Source: Inediibacterium massiliense
GTDB lineage: Bacteria > Bacillota > Clostridia > Peptostreptococcales > Thermotaleaceae
DNA: 64,000 nt
Direction of reading: 5' to 3'
NCBI RefSeq assembly: GCF_001282725.1
Contig: NZ_LN876586.1
Coordinates: forward strand, 583,009 to 647,008
Numbering within the stretch: the first letter of the stretch is position 1; every line of letters begins with the position of its first letter. The position numbers were made by a program, and so were the translations under genes. The notes under the pieces were generated by a model. It made no database searches. It was not told the origin of the DNA and saw only the letters and a list, made by a program, of their open reading frames with translations. Shown here piece after piece: positions 50,216 to 59,001 of the stretch.

Positions 50216-50263
50216 ATAGTGGATTTGTAGATAAGGTTATATTCTTATTTACAAATCCATTAT
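50216..50263 (+). other. Long intercistronic hairpin before the exporter-fold ABC pair
   Basis: ATAGTGGATTTGTAGATAAG pairs with CTTATTTACAAATCCATTAT around GTTATATT. There is no T run behind it, so processing or stabilisation is more likely than termination. Confidence 0.7.
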
Positions 50264-50299
50264 GCAAATAAGGAGCAAAATACTAGGGGGAAAGATAGT

Positions 50300-52042
50300 A
50301 TGATCAATACAAGATTAATGAAATTAGTGCATCATTCAAGAAAATGGATTTTTCTAACAGTTTTGATGAATTGGATCAGTTTGTTATCCAATGTGACAGG
50401 CATTCTTTGTATTACAAATTATATTCAAATGATTTATTCACAGGGAATTGACTTTAAAAAAAGCTTAATGACTATAGCTACATTAATAGGAGTCATTCTT
50501 GTAAGATTTGTATGTAATCATATGGCGGTAAAGTTTTCTAGTAAATGTTCACAAGATGCAAGAATATCTCTTAGAGATACAATATATAAAAAGCTTTTAG
50601 ATTTAGGAATACATTATAATGAAAAAGCATCTTCTTCAGAAATTGTACAAGTTGCAATAGATGGAATAGAAAGATTAGAAATATATTTTGGAAGATATTT
50701 GCCACAATTTTTTTATAGCTTATTAGCACCACTGACTTTATTTGTAGTATTTAGCTTTATAAATTTAAAAGTAGCAATCATTTTATTAATATGTATTCCA
50801 CTTATACCCCTATCTATCCTAGCTATTATGAAAATTGCTAAAAATCTTTTAGCAAAATATTGGGGTGTTTATGTAAATCTTGGAGACACTTTTTTAGAAA
50901 ACTTAAGAGGACTTACCACTCTAAAAATATATGGTCAAGATGAAGCAAGAAATAAAAAAATGAATGTAGAAGCAGAGAGATTTAGAAATATAACTATGAA
51001 GGTTTTAGCAATGCAATTAAATTCTATTAATGTTATGGATCTAATTGCTTATGGAGGAAGCGTTGTAGGGGTTATTATTATTTTAAAAGAGTTATCATTA
51101 GGAAAAGTACATATAGCTGGAGCATTTGCTGTTATATTACTTTCATCAGAATTTTTTATACCTCTAAGAGTTTTAGGATCATGTTTTCATGTTGCTATAG
51201 ATGGAGTTGCAGCATCAGATAAGATATTCAAAATAATAGATACACCAGTAATAAAGGAAGAAACAAAACAAATAAACGATTTTCACAATATAAATATAGA
51301 ATTTAAAGACGTAAATTTTTCTTATAAAGAAAATAGGAAAGTGTTAGATCATGTGAATTTAACTATAGAAAATGGGAAAATAACAGCTTTAGTAGGAGCT
51401 TCTGGATGTGGAAAAAGTACTGTAGCAAATATGATTATGGGATTTTATAAAAAATATGAAGGAAAAATTTTATTAAACCATCAAGAACTTAGAAATATTG
51501 ATCCAATACAGCTTAGAAAAAAAATAAATGTAGTTACAAATAATAGTTATATTTTTACAGGAACCTTTGAAGATAATCTAAAAATGGGGAAAGCTGATGC
51601 TACCGAAATAGAAATGTTTGAAGCATTAAAAAAAGTAAATTTATATGATTTCGTTATTTCTTTAGATAAAGGTTTAAAATCAGAAATAAAAGAAGGAGGA
51701 GCTAATCTTTCAGGGGGGCAATGTCAGCGTCTTGCTCTTGCAAGAGCATTATTATATGATAGTGAAATTTATATATTTGATGAATCCACATCAAATGTGG
51801 ATGTAGAAAGTGAAGAATATATTATGAAGGTAATATATGAAATTGGAAAAATAAAAACGGTAATATTAATATCTCATAGGCTTTATAATGTAAGATTGGC
51901 AGATAGAATTTATGTATTAGAAAAAGGAAAAATAAAAGAGCTGGGTAATCACAAAGAGCTTATGAATAAAGAAGGTGTTTATTTTGAATTGGTATCTGAG
52001 CAAAATGAATTAGAACAGTTAGGAGAGAAAGTATATGCGTAG
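50300..52042 (+). CDS. Exporter-fold ABC transporter half (TMD-NBD), partner 1
   Basis: A 580-residue fused protein: six hydrophobic spans in residues ~15-300, then an ATPase domain with Walker A GASGCGKSTVANMIMGF at ~370, signature LSGGQCQRLALARALL, and Walker B IYIFDESTSNVD. The Glu after the Walker B Asp is present. Its length and pairing with the next gene recall CydC/CydD and IrtA/IrtB heterodimers. Placed directly behind a heme importer in a Fur-type operon, it may move heme, a thiol or a siderophore; direction cannot be read from sequence. It overlaps partner 2 by eight bases. Confidence 0.85.
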   Translation: MINTRLMKLVHHSRKWIFLTVLMNWISLLSNVTGILCITNYIQMIYSQGIDFKKSLMTIATLIGVILVRFVCNHMAVKFSSKCSQDARISLRDTIYKKLLDLGIHYNEKASSSEIVQVAIDGIERLEIYFGRYLPQFFYSLLAPLTLFVVFSFINLKVAIILLICIPLIPLSILAIMKIAKNLLAKYWGVYVNLGDTFLENLRGLTTLKIYGQDEARNKKMNVEAERFRNITMKVLAMQLNSINVMDLIAYGGSVVGVIIILKELSLGKVHIAGAFAVILLSSEFFIPLRVLGSCFHVAIDGVAASDKIFKIIDTPVIKEETKQINDFHNINIEFKDVNFSYKENRKVLDHVNLTIENGKITALVGASGCGKSTVANMIMGFYKKYEGKILLNHQELRNIDPIQLRKKINVVTNNSYIFTGTFEDNLKMGKADATEIEMFEALKKVNLYDFVISLDKGLKSEIKEGGANLSGGQCQRLALARALLYDSEIYIFDESTSNVDVESEEYIMKVIYEIGKIKTVILISHRLYNVRLADRIYVLEKGKIKELGNHKELMNKEGVYFELVSEQNELEQLGEKVYA

Positions 52043-53708
52043 AGATGGAATTGTGATTATGGGTAAGCTTATAGGACTTGTAAAGCCTTTGGTTCATATC
52101 ATGGTCATTACAATTATAATGGGTGTATTAGGATTCTTAGTAGCTATGTTTATTACGATTTATGGTGGAATAGGTGTTTTAGAGATTACAGGATTGAATA
52201 TTGGAATATCTATAAAGAAAATATTTATAATATTAGGAATTTTAGCTATATCAAGAGGATTTTTAAGGTATTTAGAGCAATATACAGGGCATTTTATAGC
52301 TTTTAAATTACTAGCTATTTTAAGAGATATAGTTTTTAAAAAGCTAAGAGAGCTTTCTCCAGCAAAGCTTGAAGGAGAAGAAAAGGGAAATCTTATATCT
52401 ATTATAACTAGTGATATAGAGTTGTTAGAGGTCTTTTATGCTCATACTATTGCACCTATTATGATTGCAATCATTACATCCATCATTATGATGATCTATA
52501 TTGGAAAAATACATTGGTATCTTGGAGCTATTGCAGCCTTTGGGTATCTTACTATAGGTTTTTTGATTCCTTATATTTCTTCCAAAGCAGGAAGTAAAGC
52601 TGGAGTCAATTATAGAAATTCCTTTGGAAAGATAAATAGCTACATGTTAGATTCTTTAAAAGGAATGAAGGAAATCATTATGTTTAATTTAGGAGAGGAA
52701 AGGCTTTTAAATATCCATAAAAGAGGAAAAAAATTAAATAAAGAAATAGAAAAAATAAAAAAACAAGAAGGGATCGTAAGAGCATTTAGTGATTCAATTA
52801 TATTAATTTTTACTATGATCATGTTATTTACAGGGGTATATCTTTTGAATAAAAATTTAATAGACTTTAAAGGTGTAATCATTTCAACTATAGGAATGAT
52901 GAGTTCTGTAGGTCCTGTTGTAGCTTTAAGTAATTTATCAAATAATTTATTGTTAACTTTAGCAGCAGGAGATCGAGTTTTAAATTTATTAGAAGAAACA
53001 CCTGCCGTAGAAGAAATATATGATAGAAAAGATATTATATTTGGAGATATAAAAGTAAGTAATGTAAATTTTTCTTATGATGAAAACAAATCCATATTAA
53101 AAGATATAAATATGAAATTAAACAAAGGAAAAATTGTAGGGATCGTAGGAGAGAGTGGATCAGGAAAAAGCACTTTATTAAGATTATTCATGAGATTTTG
53201 GGATCCAACAAATGGAAGTATCAAAATAAATGATGAGGATATGAAAAATATAAATACAAGTTCTTTAAGAGAAATAGAAGGTTTTGTCACACAAGATACT
53301 TTTTTATTTAATGAAACCATAGAGGAAAATATTAGGATTGGAAAAAAGAATGCAACTTTTGATGAAATTCAAGAAGCTGCAAAGAAAGCATCTATACATG
53401 ATTTTATAGAAAGTCTTCCAAATGGTTATCAAACGAAAATAGGGGAGTTTGGGGAAAACTTATCGGGAGGAGAAAGACAAAGATTAGGGATCGCAAGAGC
53501 TTTTTTACATAATGGAGAGTTGATTTTACTAGATGAGCCTACTAGTAATTTAGATAGTTTAAATGAAAAAGCCATAGTCAAGACATTGAAAAATCAATGT
53601 GAGGATAAAACAGTTATTTTAGTTTCACATAAAATGTCTACAGTAGCTATAGCAGATGAAGTATATGTGATCAATAATAAAAAAATAGCAAAAAAAATTA
53701 CGCAATAG
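52035..53708 (+). CDS. Exporter-fold ABC transporter half (TMD-NBD), partner 2
   Basis: A 557-residue fused transporter: a six-span membrane domain (ITIIMGVLGFLVAMFITIYGGIG; PIMIAIITSIIMMIYIG), then an ATPase with Walker A GESGSGKSTLLRLFMRF, signature LSGGERQRLGIARAFL and Walker B LILLDEPTSNLD. RGFLRYLEQYTGHFIAFKLL in the first half resembles CydC-type subunits. Both halves have intact catalytic residues. It is the last gene of the iron operon. A Fur-box-like sequence begins right after its stop. Confidence 0.85.
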   Translation: MRRDGIVIMGKLIGLVKPLVHIMVITIIMGVLGFLVAMFITIYGGIGVLEITGLNIGISIKKIFIILGILAISRGFLRYLEQYTGHFIAFKLLAILRDIVFKKLRELSPAKLEGEEKGNLISIITSDIELLEVFYAHTIAPIMIAIITSIIMMIYIGKIHWYLGAIAAFGYLTIGFLIPYISSKAGSKAGVNYRNSFGKINSYMLDSLKGMKEIIMFNLGEERLLNIHKRGKKLNKEIEKIKKQEGIVRAFSDSIILIFTMIMLFTGVYLLNKNLIDFKGVIISTIGMMSSVGPVVALSNLSNNLLLTLAAGDRVLNLLEETPAVEEIYDRKDIIFGDIKVSNVNFSYDENKSILKDINMKLNKGKIVGIVGESGSGKSTLLRLFMRFWDPTNGSIKINDEDMKNINTSSLREIEGFVTQDTFLFNETIEENIRIGKKNATFDEIQEAAKKASIHDFIESLPNGYQTKIGEFGENLSGGERQRLGIARAFLHNGELILLDEPTSNLDSLNEKAIVKTLKNQCEDKTVILVSHKMSTVAIADEVYVINNKKIAKKITQ

Positions 53709-53709
53709 A

Positions 53710-53726
53710 TGATAATGATAATTATG
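53710..53726 (+). promoter_or_regulatory. Fur-box-like sequence after the iron operon
   Basis: TGATAATGATAATTATGA contains the start of the classic GATAATGATAATC box and overlapping 7-1-7 half-sites. No gene begins within 600 bases on this strand; a terminator follows at 53845. Chance occurrence in AT-rich DNA is possible. Confidence 0.35.
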
Positions 53727-53844
53727 AACAAATAAAAAAGAACATAGATAGGATAAGAAATAATAATTATAGTACATGACTAAGAGATAATTTTGATTTA
53801 AATAATTAAAATTTTAAAAAGATATAGATACGTCAATATGTATT

Positions 53845-53871
53845 AAGAATTGGGATATCCCAATTCTTTTT
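53845..53871. terminator. Terminator downstream of the iron operon
   Basis: The perfect palindrome AAGAATTGGGATATCCCAATTCTT is followed by T3 (T5 in all); it lies between the operon and the convergent proline-rich gene. Confidence 0.85.
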
Positions 53872-53886
53872 GTATAAAGTAAGAAA

Positions 53887-54222
53887 TTAAATACATACAA
53901 AAGATTGTATATTTTTTAAATCTGTACCAAAATACATCCACCAAAATCCAGTCCATCGATAACCTGAAATAGATCTCCTACCTATATATACAGGATAAAA
54001 CCAAAAGTTATCTCCATTGTTTAGCCAAATATAAGTGAATTTGTTCTTACATCTCCAAATAGATCCAGGATCAACAGCTCTAGGTTGTTTAGGTGGAAGC
54101 ATTGATGGGGGAGGAGATGTAGGAGGAGGTGGCATTTGTGATGGAGGTTGAGGACTAAATGGAGGTTGAGGACCAAATGGTGGTTGAGGACCAAATGGTG
54201 GAAATAAAGGTGGCATAAACAT
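53887..54222 (-). CDS. Proline-rich protein with aromatic C-terminal domain, probably sporulation-associated
   Basis: A 111-residue protein. Residues 1-50 are repeats such as PPFGPQPPFGPQPP and runs of prolines; residues ~55-111 form a compact Trp/Tyr/Phe-rich domain, PGSIWRCKNKFTYIWLNNGDNFWFYPVYIGRRSISGYRW and WWMYFGTDLKNIQSFVC. Similar Pro-rich proteins are widespread in Bacillus and spore-forming clostridia and often carry uninformative names; a spore-surface role is inference. I start at the ATG at 54222, behind AGGAAAGGAG; longer frames have no ribosome site. It is monocistronic. Confidence 0.75.
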   Translation of the reverse strand: MFMPPLFPPFGPQPPFGPQPPFSPQPPSQMPPPPTSPPPSMLPPKQPRAVDPGSIWRCKNKFTYIWLNNGDNFWFYPVYIGRRSISGYRWTGFWWMYFGTDLKNIQSFVCI

Positions 54223-54406
54223 AGCATACACTCCTTTCCTAGTGTGTACTATATTATATTCTCGAAAAAATGAAATGTGTATATGCATATGATATACTGA
54301 GAAAAATAAAATATAGAAAGATCATAATACTAAATATTACATATTAAAAATTTAGTAAATTTATGAGTGAATTATTCCGATAAAAAATTTAAGGAGGGAA
54401 AGGACA

Positions 54407-54724
54407 ATGATTTTAGTAACTACAGATTTTATCACCGGAAAAAAAATAGAGACAATAGGTCTTGTAAAAGGAGCTACTGTAAGAGCAAAGCACGTTGGAA
54501 AAGACATTATGAGTGGACTTAAAACTTTAGTAGGAGGAGAAATCACTTCTTACAGAGAAATGATGGAGGAAGCCAGAGAAATTGCTACTAATAGAATGAT
54601 AGAAGAAGGAAGGGCATTAGGAGCAGATGGAATTGTAAATATAAGATATGCAACAAGTGCCATTATGCAGGGAGCAGCAGAAGTAATGGTTTATGGTACT
54701 GCTGTTAAGTTCATAGAAGAATAG
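54407..54724 (+). CDS. YbjQ family (heavy-metal-binding domain) protein
   Basis: A 105-residue cytoplasmic protein: ILVTTDFITGKKIETIGLVKGATVRAKHVGKDIMSGLKTLVGGEITSYREMMEEAREIATNRMIEEGRALGADGIVNIRYATSAIM is the family pattern almost end to end. YbjQ/DUF74 proteins form pentamers of unknown function; the metal link is by name only. The AAGGAGGG site lies eight bases before the ATG and a terminator follows the gene. Confidence 0.92.
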   Translation: MILVTTDFITGKKIETIGLVKGATVRAKHVGKDIMSGLKTLVGGEITSYREMMEEAREIATNRMIEEGRALGADGIVNIRYATSAIMQGAAEVMVYGTAVKFIEE

Positions 54725-54733
54725 ATGTATAAA

Positions 54734-54760
54734 AGAAGCTATGAAACTATAGCTTCTATT
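54734..54760 (+). terminator. Intrinsic terminator after the ybjQ-like gene
   Basis: AGAAGCTAT and ATAGCTTCT form a nine-base perfect stem with a GAAACT loop and a short T-rich tail. Confidence 0.75.
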
Positions 54761-54921
54761 TATATATATGGAAAGAATAAAAACTTAAGGTTATTTTAAT
54801 ATTTATGTTGTAAAATAGAATAAAATAGGGAAAAAGTCATGTATTAGAGGAATGTAATAAATTTGTAAAGAATTTATGGTTATTTTGTTATATACTAATA
54901 TATGGAAAAGGGGGTGTTTTT

Positions 54922-55641
54922 ATCAAAAACGCAATAGAAATAAAGGATGTTCGAAAAGTATATAGAGTAGGAGACGAAAAAGTAGTTGCACTCAATCATG
55001 TTTCCCTGGAAATCAAGCAAGGAGAAGTTTGTTGTTTCTTAGGAACATCAGGTTCAGGGAAATCAACACTATTAAATCTTATGGCAGGTCTTGAAAAGCC
55101 TACAAAAGGAACAATCAAAATTAACGGACATTTTATTCAAAAAATGAATGAAAAACAACTTGCTAAATTTAGACAAAAGTATGTTGGATTCATTTTTCAA
55201 TCTTATAACTTACTTCCTGCATTAACAGCCCTTGAAAATGTTAGTTTACCCCTTACATTTAGAGGAATAGGAAAAAGAAAGAGAGCAGAAATATCAAAAA
55301 AAATGTTAGAAGCTGTTGGACTAAAAAAATATATCACTCATAAGCCTACGCAGATGAGTGGAGGTCAACAACAAAGGGTAGGGATCGCAAGAGCATTTGT
55401 AAGCTATCCTCCTATTGTTTTTGCAGATGAGCCTACAGGAAATTTGGATTCAAAAACGACTCATGAAGTAATGAAGTTAATGCTTGAAATGGCAAGAGAG
55501 CATAATGAGACATTGATTATTGTAACACATGATAAAAGTATCGCAGAATATGCAGATAAAATTGTCTATATATTAGATGGAGATATACAAAAAGTAGAAG
55601 AAAAGAACAAGGGGGAGAATTATGAGAAAGAAGGTAGTTAG
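54922..55641 (+). CDS. MacB/LolD-type ABC transporter ATPase with apparent ATC start
   Basis: A 239-residue ATPase if translation begins at the ATC at 54922, seven bases after AAAGGGGG. There is no in-frame ATG, GTG or TTG between the preceding stop (54826-54828) and the first ATG at 55081, and starting there would remove the Walker A motif GTSGSGKST (residues 41-49). The rest is standard: FIFQSYNLLPALTALENV, signature MSGGQQQRVGIARAF, Walker B IVFADEPTGNLD, switch His in IIVTHD. It forms an operon with a CARDB-type membrane protein and a MacB-like permease and overlaps the former by 20 bases. Confidence 0.85.
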   Translation: MKNAIEIKDVRKVYRVGDEKVVALNHVSLEIKQGEVCCFLGTSGSGKSTLLNLMAGLEKPTKGTIKINGHFIQKMNEKQLAKFRQKYVGFIFQSYNLLPALTALENVSLPLTFRGIGKRKRAEISKKMLEAVGLKKYITHKPTQMSGGQQQRVGIARAFVSYPPIVFADEPTGNLDSKTTHEVMKLMLEMAREHNETLIIVTHDKSIAEYADKIVYILDGDIQKVEEKNKGENYEKEGS

Positions 55642-57628
55642 TTTATTTTTTGTTTTTTTGTTAATGGTGAGTATATTACCTATTCATCAAATGGCGTATG
55701 CAGAAGGACCTAAATTGGTCATAGGAAGAAATACGTCTACACCAACTTTTCAGCCTGGTGAAGATATAAGACTAGGTATTCCTGTAGAAAATATTGGATC
55801 AGAAAGTGTAAGCGATGTAGTTATATCTTTAGATACAAGTGATTTAAAAAATTTTCCTTTTGTAATAGATAAAATGACTACAACAAAAAGAATTTCATCT
55901 ATCCATGGACATAGTGATGAAGATGTAGGATTTTATTTAAAAGTAGCTATGGATGCAGAAAGCAAAACATATCCAATAAAGGTGAATATGAGCTATGATT
56001 CAGAAAGTGGAGGAGGCAGTGCTGCTGAAACCATTTATGTAAAAATTGAAGACAATTCAAAAAAACCTTCATTAGAAGTAAAGGATGTAAAATTTAAAGG
56101 TGGAAGCGTTTTTAGTGGACAAAGTACCAATATGGAAATAGATCTTAGAAATGAAGGAGAAACTTTAGCAAAGGATATAGAGCTTAAATTTGAAGGATTA
56201 AAGGCAAATGAAATTCGCTTAGATAAGTACATGGAAAAGAAAAAGATTCAACAAATACAACCAAAACATTTTGAAACTGTATCTTTTCCTATTTCAGCAA
56301 GTAAGGAGTTAGCAACAGGAACTTATGAATTAGAATTGGTTATGAGCTATAAAGATCAATATGATCATATTTATGAAAAAAAGGCAAAAGTATATGTACC
56401 AGTAGATGGAGCAGGAGATCAGGAATTAGATTTTTCTTTTGAAAAACTTACATATCCTAAAGAGGGTGTAAAGACGGGTCAAGATTTTATCGTTGCATTT
56501 GATCTGAAAAATTCATCAGATCAAGATGCAAAAAATGTAAAAGTAACAGTAGATGGAGGAGAATTTATATTACCTAAATCGGCTTCTATCAAAAATATAA
56601 AGAATATTGCTGCTGGACAAATGAATCATTTAGAATTTAAATTTTTTGCAAAAGATGGAGCAGAATCAAAAAATTATCCTATTCAAATCAAAGTAGAATA
56701 TGGACTCAAAAGTTCCAAGGCAGAAGATATGCGTTCTATGAGTCAGTATGTAGGGGTATATGTTGTGGGAGATAATTCTAAGCTTACTCCTAAAATTATT
56801 GTAGATAATTATAACTTTGGAGGAGAATATGTAAAAACAGGAGAGGACTTTTTATTAAATGTTTCTTTTTATAACACAAATAAAAGCAATACTATAAGCA
56901 ATATTAAAGTGAGTTTAAGTTCAGAAGGAGAAATATTTACTCCTGTAGGAAGTAGTAATTCCTTTTATATAGATGAAATCAAAGCAAAGGGACATGTACA
57001 AAAGACAATCAAATTAAAACCAAAAGTAGATGCAGAGCAAAAAACTTATGGTTTGAATGTAGATATTGAATATGAAGATCATAATGGAAAACAATATACA
57101 GCAAAAGAAAATATTGGTATTCCTGTAGTTCAAGACTTACAACTTATGATTGAGCAAGTAGAAATTCCACCAGAAGTATTTGCAGGAACCCCTACTGGTA
57201 TATCTGTAGCATTTTATAATACAGGAAGAAGTCTTCTTCGTAATGTAATGATTAAAACAGTAGGAGATTTTGAAATCAAAGATGGAAATGTTTATTTAGG
57301 AAATTTAGAGTCTGGAAAAGATGACTACTACGATGTAACTATTACGCCAAGTAAAGAAGGAAAATTTAAAGGAAAAATTATTTTTGAATATGATGATACT
57401 ACAGGCAAACATTATATAACAGAAAGAGAATTTGAAATCAATGCAATGAAGGAAGAGATGCCTCCTATGCCAGAAGATGAAATGGGTATGCCAGAAGATG
57501 GTGAAAAAAATCCTAATAAAAAGTGGATTATTATTTCTATTGTAGGAGTAGGAATAGCTATAGTAGGATTTGTATTTTATAGAAAGCGTAAGAAAAGAAA
57601 AGCTGAGGAAGTGAGTATAGATGAATAG
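55622..57628 (+). CDS. Membrane-anchored CARDB-like (COG1361-type) extracellular protein
   Basis: A 668-residue protein: signal peptide (1-27, SLFFVFLLMVSILPIHQMAYA), five or so beta-sandwich repeats each opening with a phrase like FQPGEDIRLGIPVENIGSESVSDVVISLD, GQSTNMEIDLRNEGETLAKDIELKF or TGQDFIVAFDLKNSSDQDAKNVKVTVDG, an acidic Pro/Met spacer, and one C-terminal membrane helix (WIIISIVGVGIAIVGFVFY) with a basic tail. The repeats match CARDB/S-layer-type domains. Lying between an ABC ATPase and a MacB-like permease, it takes the place MacA has in Gram-negatives and may bind the substrate or the wall. It overlaps both neighbours. Confidence 0.85.
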   Translation: MRKKVVSLFFVFLLMVSILPIHQMAYAEGPKLVIGRNTSTPTFQPGEDIRLGIPVENIGSESVSDVVISLDTSDLKNFPFVIDKMTTTKRISSIHGHSDEDVGFYLKVAMDAESKTYPIKVNMSYDSESGGGSAAETIYVKIEDNSKKPSLEVKDVKFKGGSVFSGQSTNMEIDLRNEGETLAKDIELKFEGLKANEIRLDKYMEKKKIQQIQPKHFETVSFPISASKELATGTYELELVMSYKDQYDHIYEKKAKVYVPVDGAGDQELDFSFEKLTYPKEGVKTGQDFIVAFDLKNSSDQDAKNVKVTVDGGEFILPKSASIKNIKNIAAGQMNHLEFKFFAKDGAESKNYPIQIKVEYGLKSSKAEDMRSMSQYVGVYVVGDNSKLTPKIIVDNYNFGGEYVKTGEDFLLNVSFYNTNKSNTISNIKVSLSSEGEIFTPVGSSNSFYIDEIKAKGHVQKTIKLKPKVDAEQKTYGLNVDIEYEDHNGKQYTAKENIGIPVVQDLQLMIEQVEIPPEVFAGTPTGISVAFYNTGRSLLRNVMIKTVGDFEIKDGNVYLGNLESGKDDYYDVTITPSKEGKFKGKIIFEYDDTTGKHYITEREFEINAMKEEMPPMPEDEMGMPEDGEKNPNKKWIIISIVGVGIAIVGFVFYRKRKKRKAEEVSIDE

Positions 57629-58958
57629 TATAGACCTTTTTAAAATGGGTTTTCATAATCTATGGAGAAAAAAGACAAGAACTTTTCTTACGGTTTTAGG
57701 AGTAGTGATAGGAACAAGCTCTATTGTTGTTATGTTATCATTAGGAATTGCAATGGATCAAAGTTTTCAAGAATATATTGATAGTATGGGAAGTTTAAAT
57801 ATTATTGAAGTAGATGGTTCAGGAAGATATTATATGGAGGAGTCATCTTCTAAAAATCAAAAGGAAGTACCATTAAATGATGATACTGTATCTAAAATAG
57901 AAGGAATAGAAGGAGTCAAGGCTGTTATGCCTATTAAAAGGGCAAATATGAAGATGGCAGTAGGCAAAATGATAGGTTATGTAAATGTTATAGGAATTGA
58001 TCCCAATATTATGGAAGAATTTGATTTTAAGATAGACAGAGGAAGACTTTTGCTTCCTACAGATAAAGAAGTCATGATTTTTGGTAGTCGAGTTGCTTTT
58101 GACTTTAGAAATCCAAGACTAAGAAATGACAATGATGGGTTTTCAGATAAACCTCCTGTAGATTTAATTAGTAATAAAATGATTTTAACTTCAGATATGG
58201 ATTATGGAGAAAGAAGAAGCAATTCTGAAAAAGATAAGGATTATAAGCCTCCAAAACCTCATGAAGTAAAAGGAGTAGGAATATTAACAGAAAGTAATGA
58301 TGATAAAGGCTGGAATGCTTATATGAATATGACATCATTTAAAAAAATATTGAAAGAAGATGCAAAGTTTAATCGTGATAATAATCGATCAAGAGAAAAA
58401 AGTAAAGATGAATATGAAAGTTTAAAAGTAAAGGTAGAAAATATTGAGCAAGTAGAAAAAGTACAAGAACAATTAAAAGGAATGGGACTTCAAACTTATA
58501 GCTTAACAGATATGTTAAAGTCTATGAAGGAACAATCAAGAAAGATGCAAGCCATATTAGGAGGAATTGGAGCGGTTAGTTTATTGGTTGCAGCCATTGG
58601 AATTACTAATACTATGATTATGAGTATTTATGAAAGAACTAGAGAAATAGGAGTGATGAAAGTATTAGGAGCCAATCTTCCTGATATTAAAAAATTATTT
58701 CTAATAGAAGCTGCTATGATTGGTTTTGTAGGTGGGATATGTGGACTGGTATTTAGTTATTTAGTATCTTATGGACTTAATCAAATTGGAGGAGGATTTA
58801 TGGGTGGTATGGGAGGAGAAACGGGTATTTCGGTGATTACTCCTATATTATCAGGATCTGCACTTATCTTTTCTACAATTGTAGGAATTGTATCAGGATA
58901 TTTGCCAGCAAGAAGAGCTATGAATTTAAGTGCATTAGAAGCAATAAAGACAGAATAA
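57621..58958 (+). CDS. MacB-like ABC transporter permease (FtsX family)
   Basis: A 445-residue permease: one span at the start (NLWRKKTRTFLTVLGVVIGTSSIVVMLSLG), a ~270-residue extracytoplasmic MacB_PCD domain, and three C-terminal spans with the FtsX motif GIGAVSLLVAAIGITNTMIMSIYERTREIGVMKVLGA and PARRAMNLSALEAIKTE at the end. Such proteins work as mechanotransmitters with a cytoplasmic LolD-type ATPase. A Lys/Glu/Arg-rich insertion (~190-215 and ~255-270) sits in the outer domain. Last gene of the three-gene operon; a strong terminator overlaps the stop. Confidence 0.93.
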   Translation: MNSIDLFKMGFHNLWRKKTRTFLTVLGVVIGTSSIVVMLSLGIAMDQSFQEYIDSMGSLNIIEVDGSGRYYMEESSSKNQKEVPLNDDTVSKIEGIEGVKAVMPIKRANMKMAVGKMIGYVNVIGIDPNIMEEFDFKIDRGRLLLPTDKEVMIFGSRVAFDFRNPRLRNDNDGFSDKPPVDLISNKMILTSDMDYGERRSNSEKDKDYKPPKPHEVKGVGILTESNDDKGWNAYMNMTSFKKILKEDAKFNRDNNRSREKSKDEYESLKVKVENIEQVEKVQEQLKGMGLQTYSLTDMLKSMKEQSRKMQAILGGIGAVSLLVAAIGITNTMIMSIYERTREIGVMKVLGANLPDIKKLFLIEAAMIGFVGGICGLVFSYLVSYGLNQIGGGFMGGMGGETGISVITPILSGSALIFSTIVGIVSGYLPARRAMNLSALEAIKTE

Positions 58959-58990
58959 GAGAAGGATTTCCTTCTCTTATTCTGTTTTTT
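58951..58990. terminator. Terminator between the MacB-like operon and nhaC
   Basis: CAGAATAAGAGAAGGA and TCCTTCTCTTATTCTG form a perfect 16-base stem with T6 after it; the convergent nhaC gene ends 12 bases on. Confidence 0.93.
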
Positions 58991-59001
58991 ACTATTAGGT
59001 T

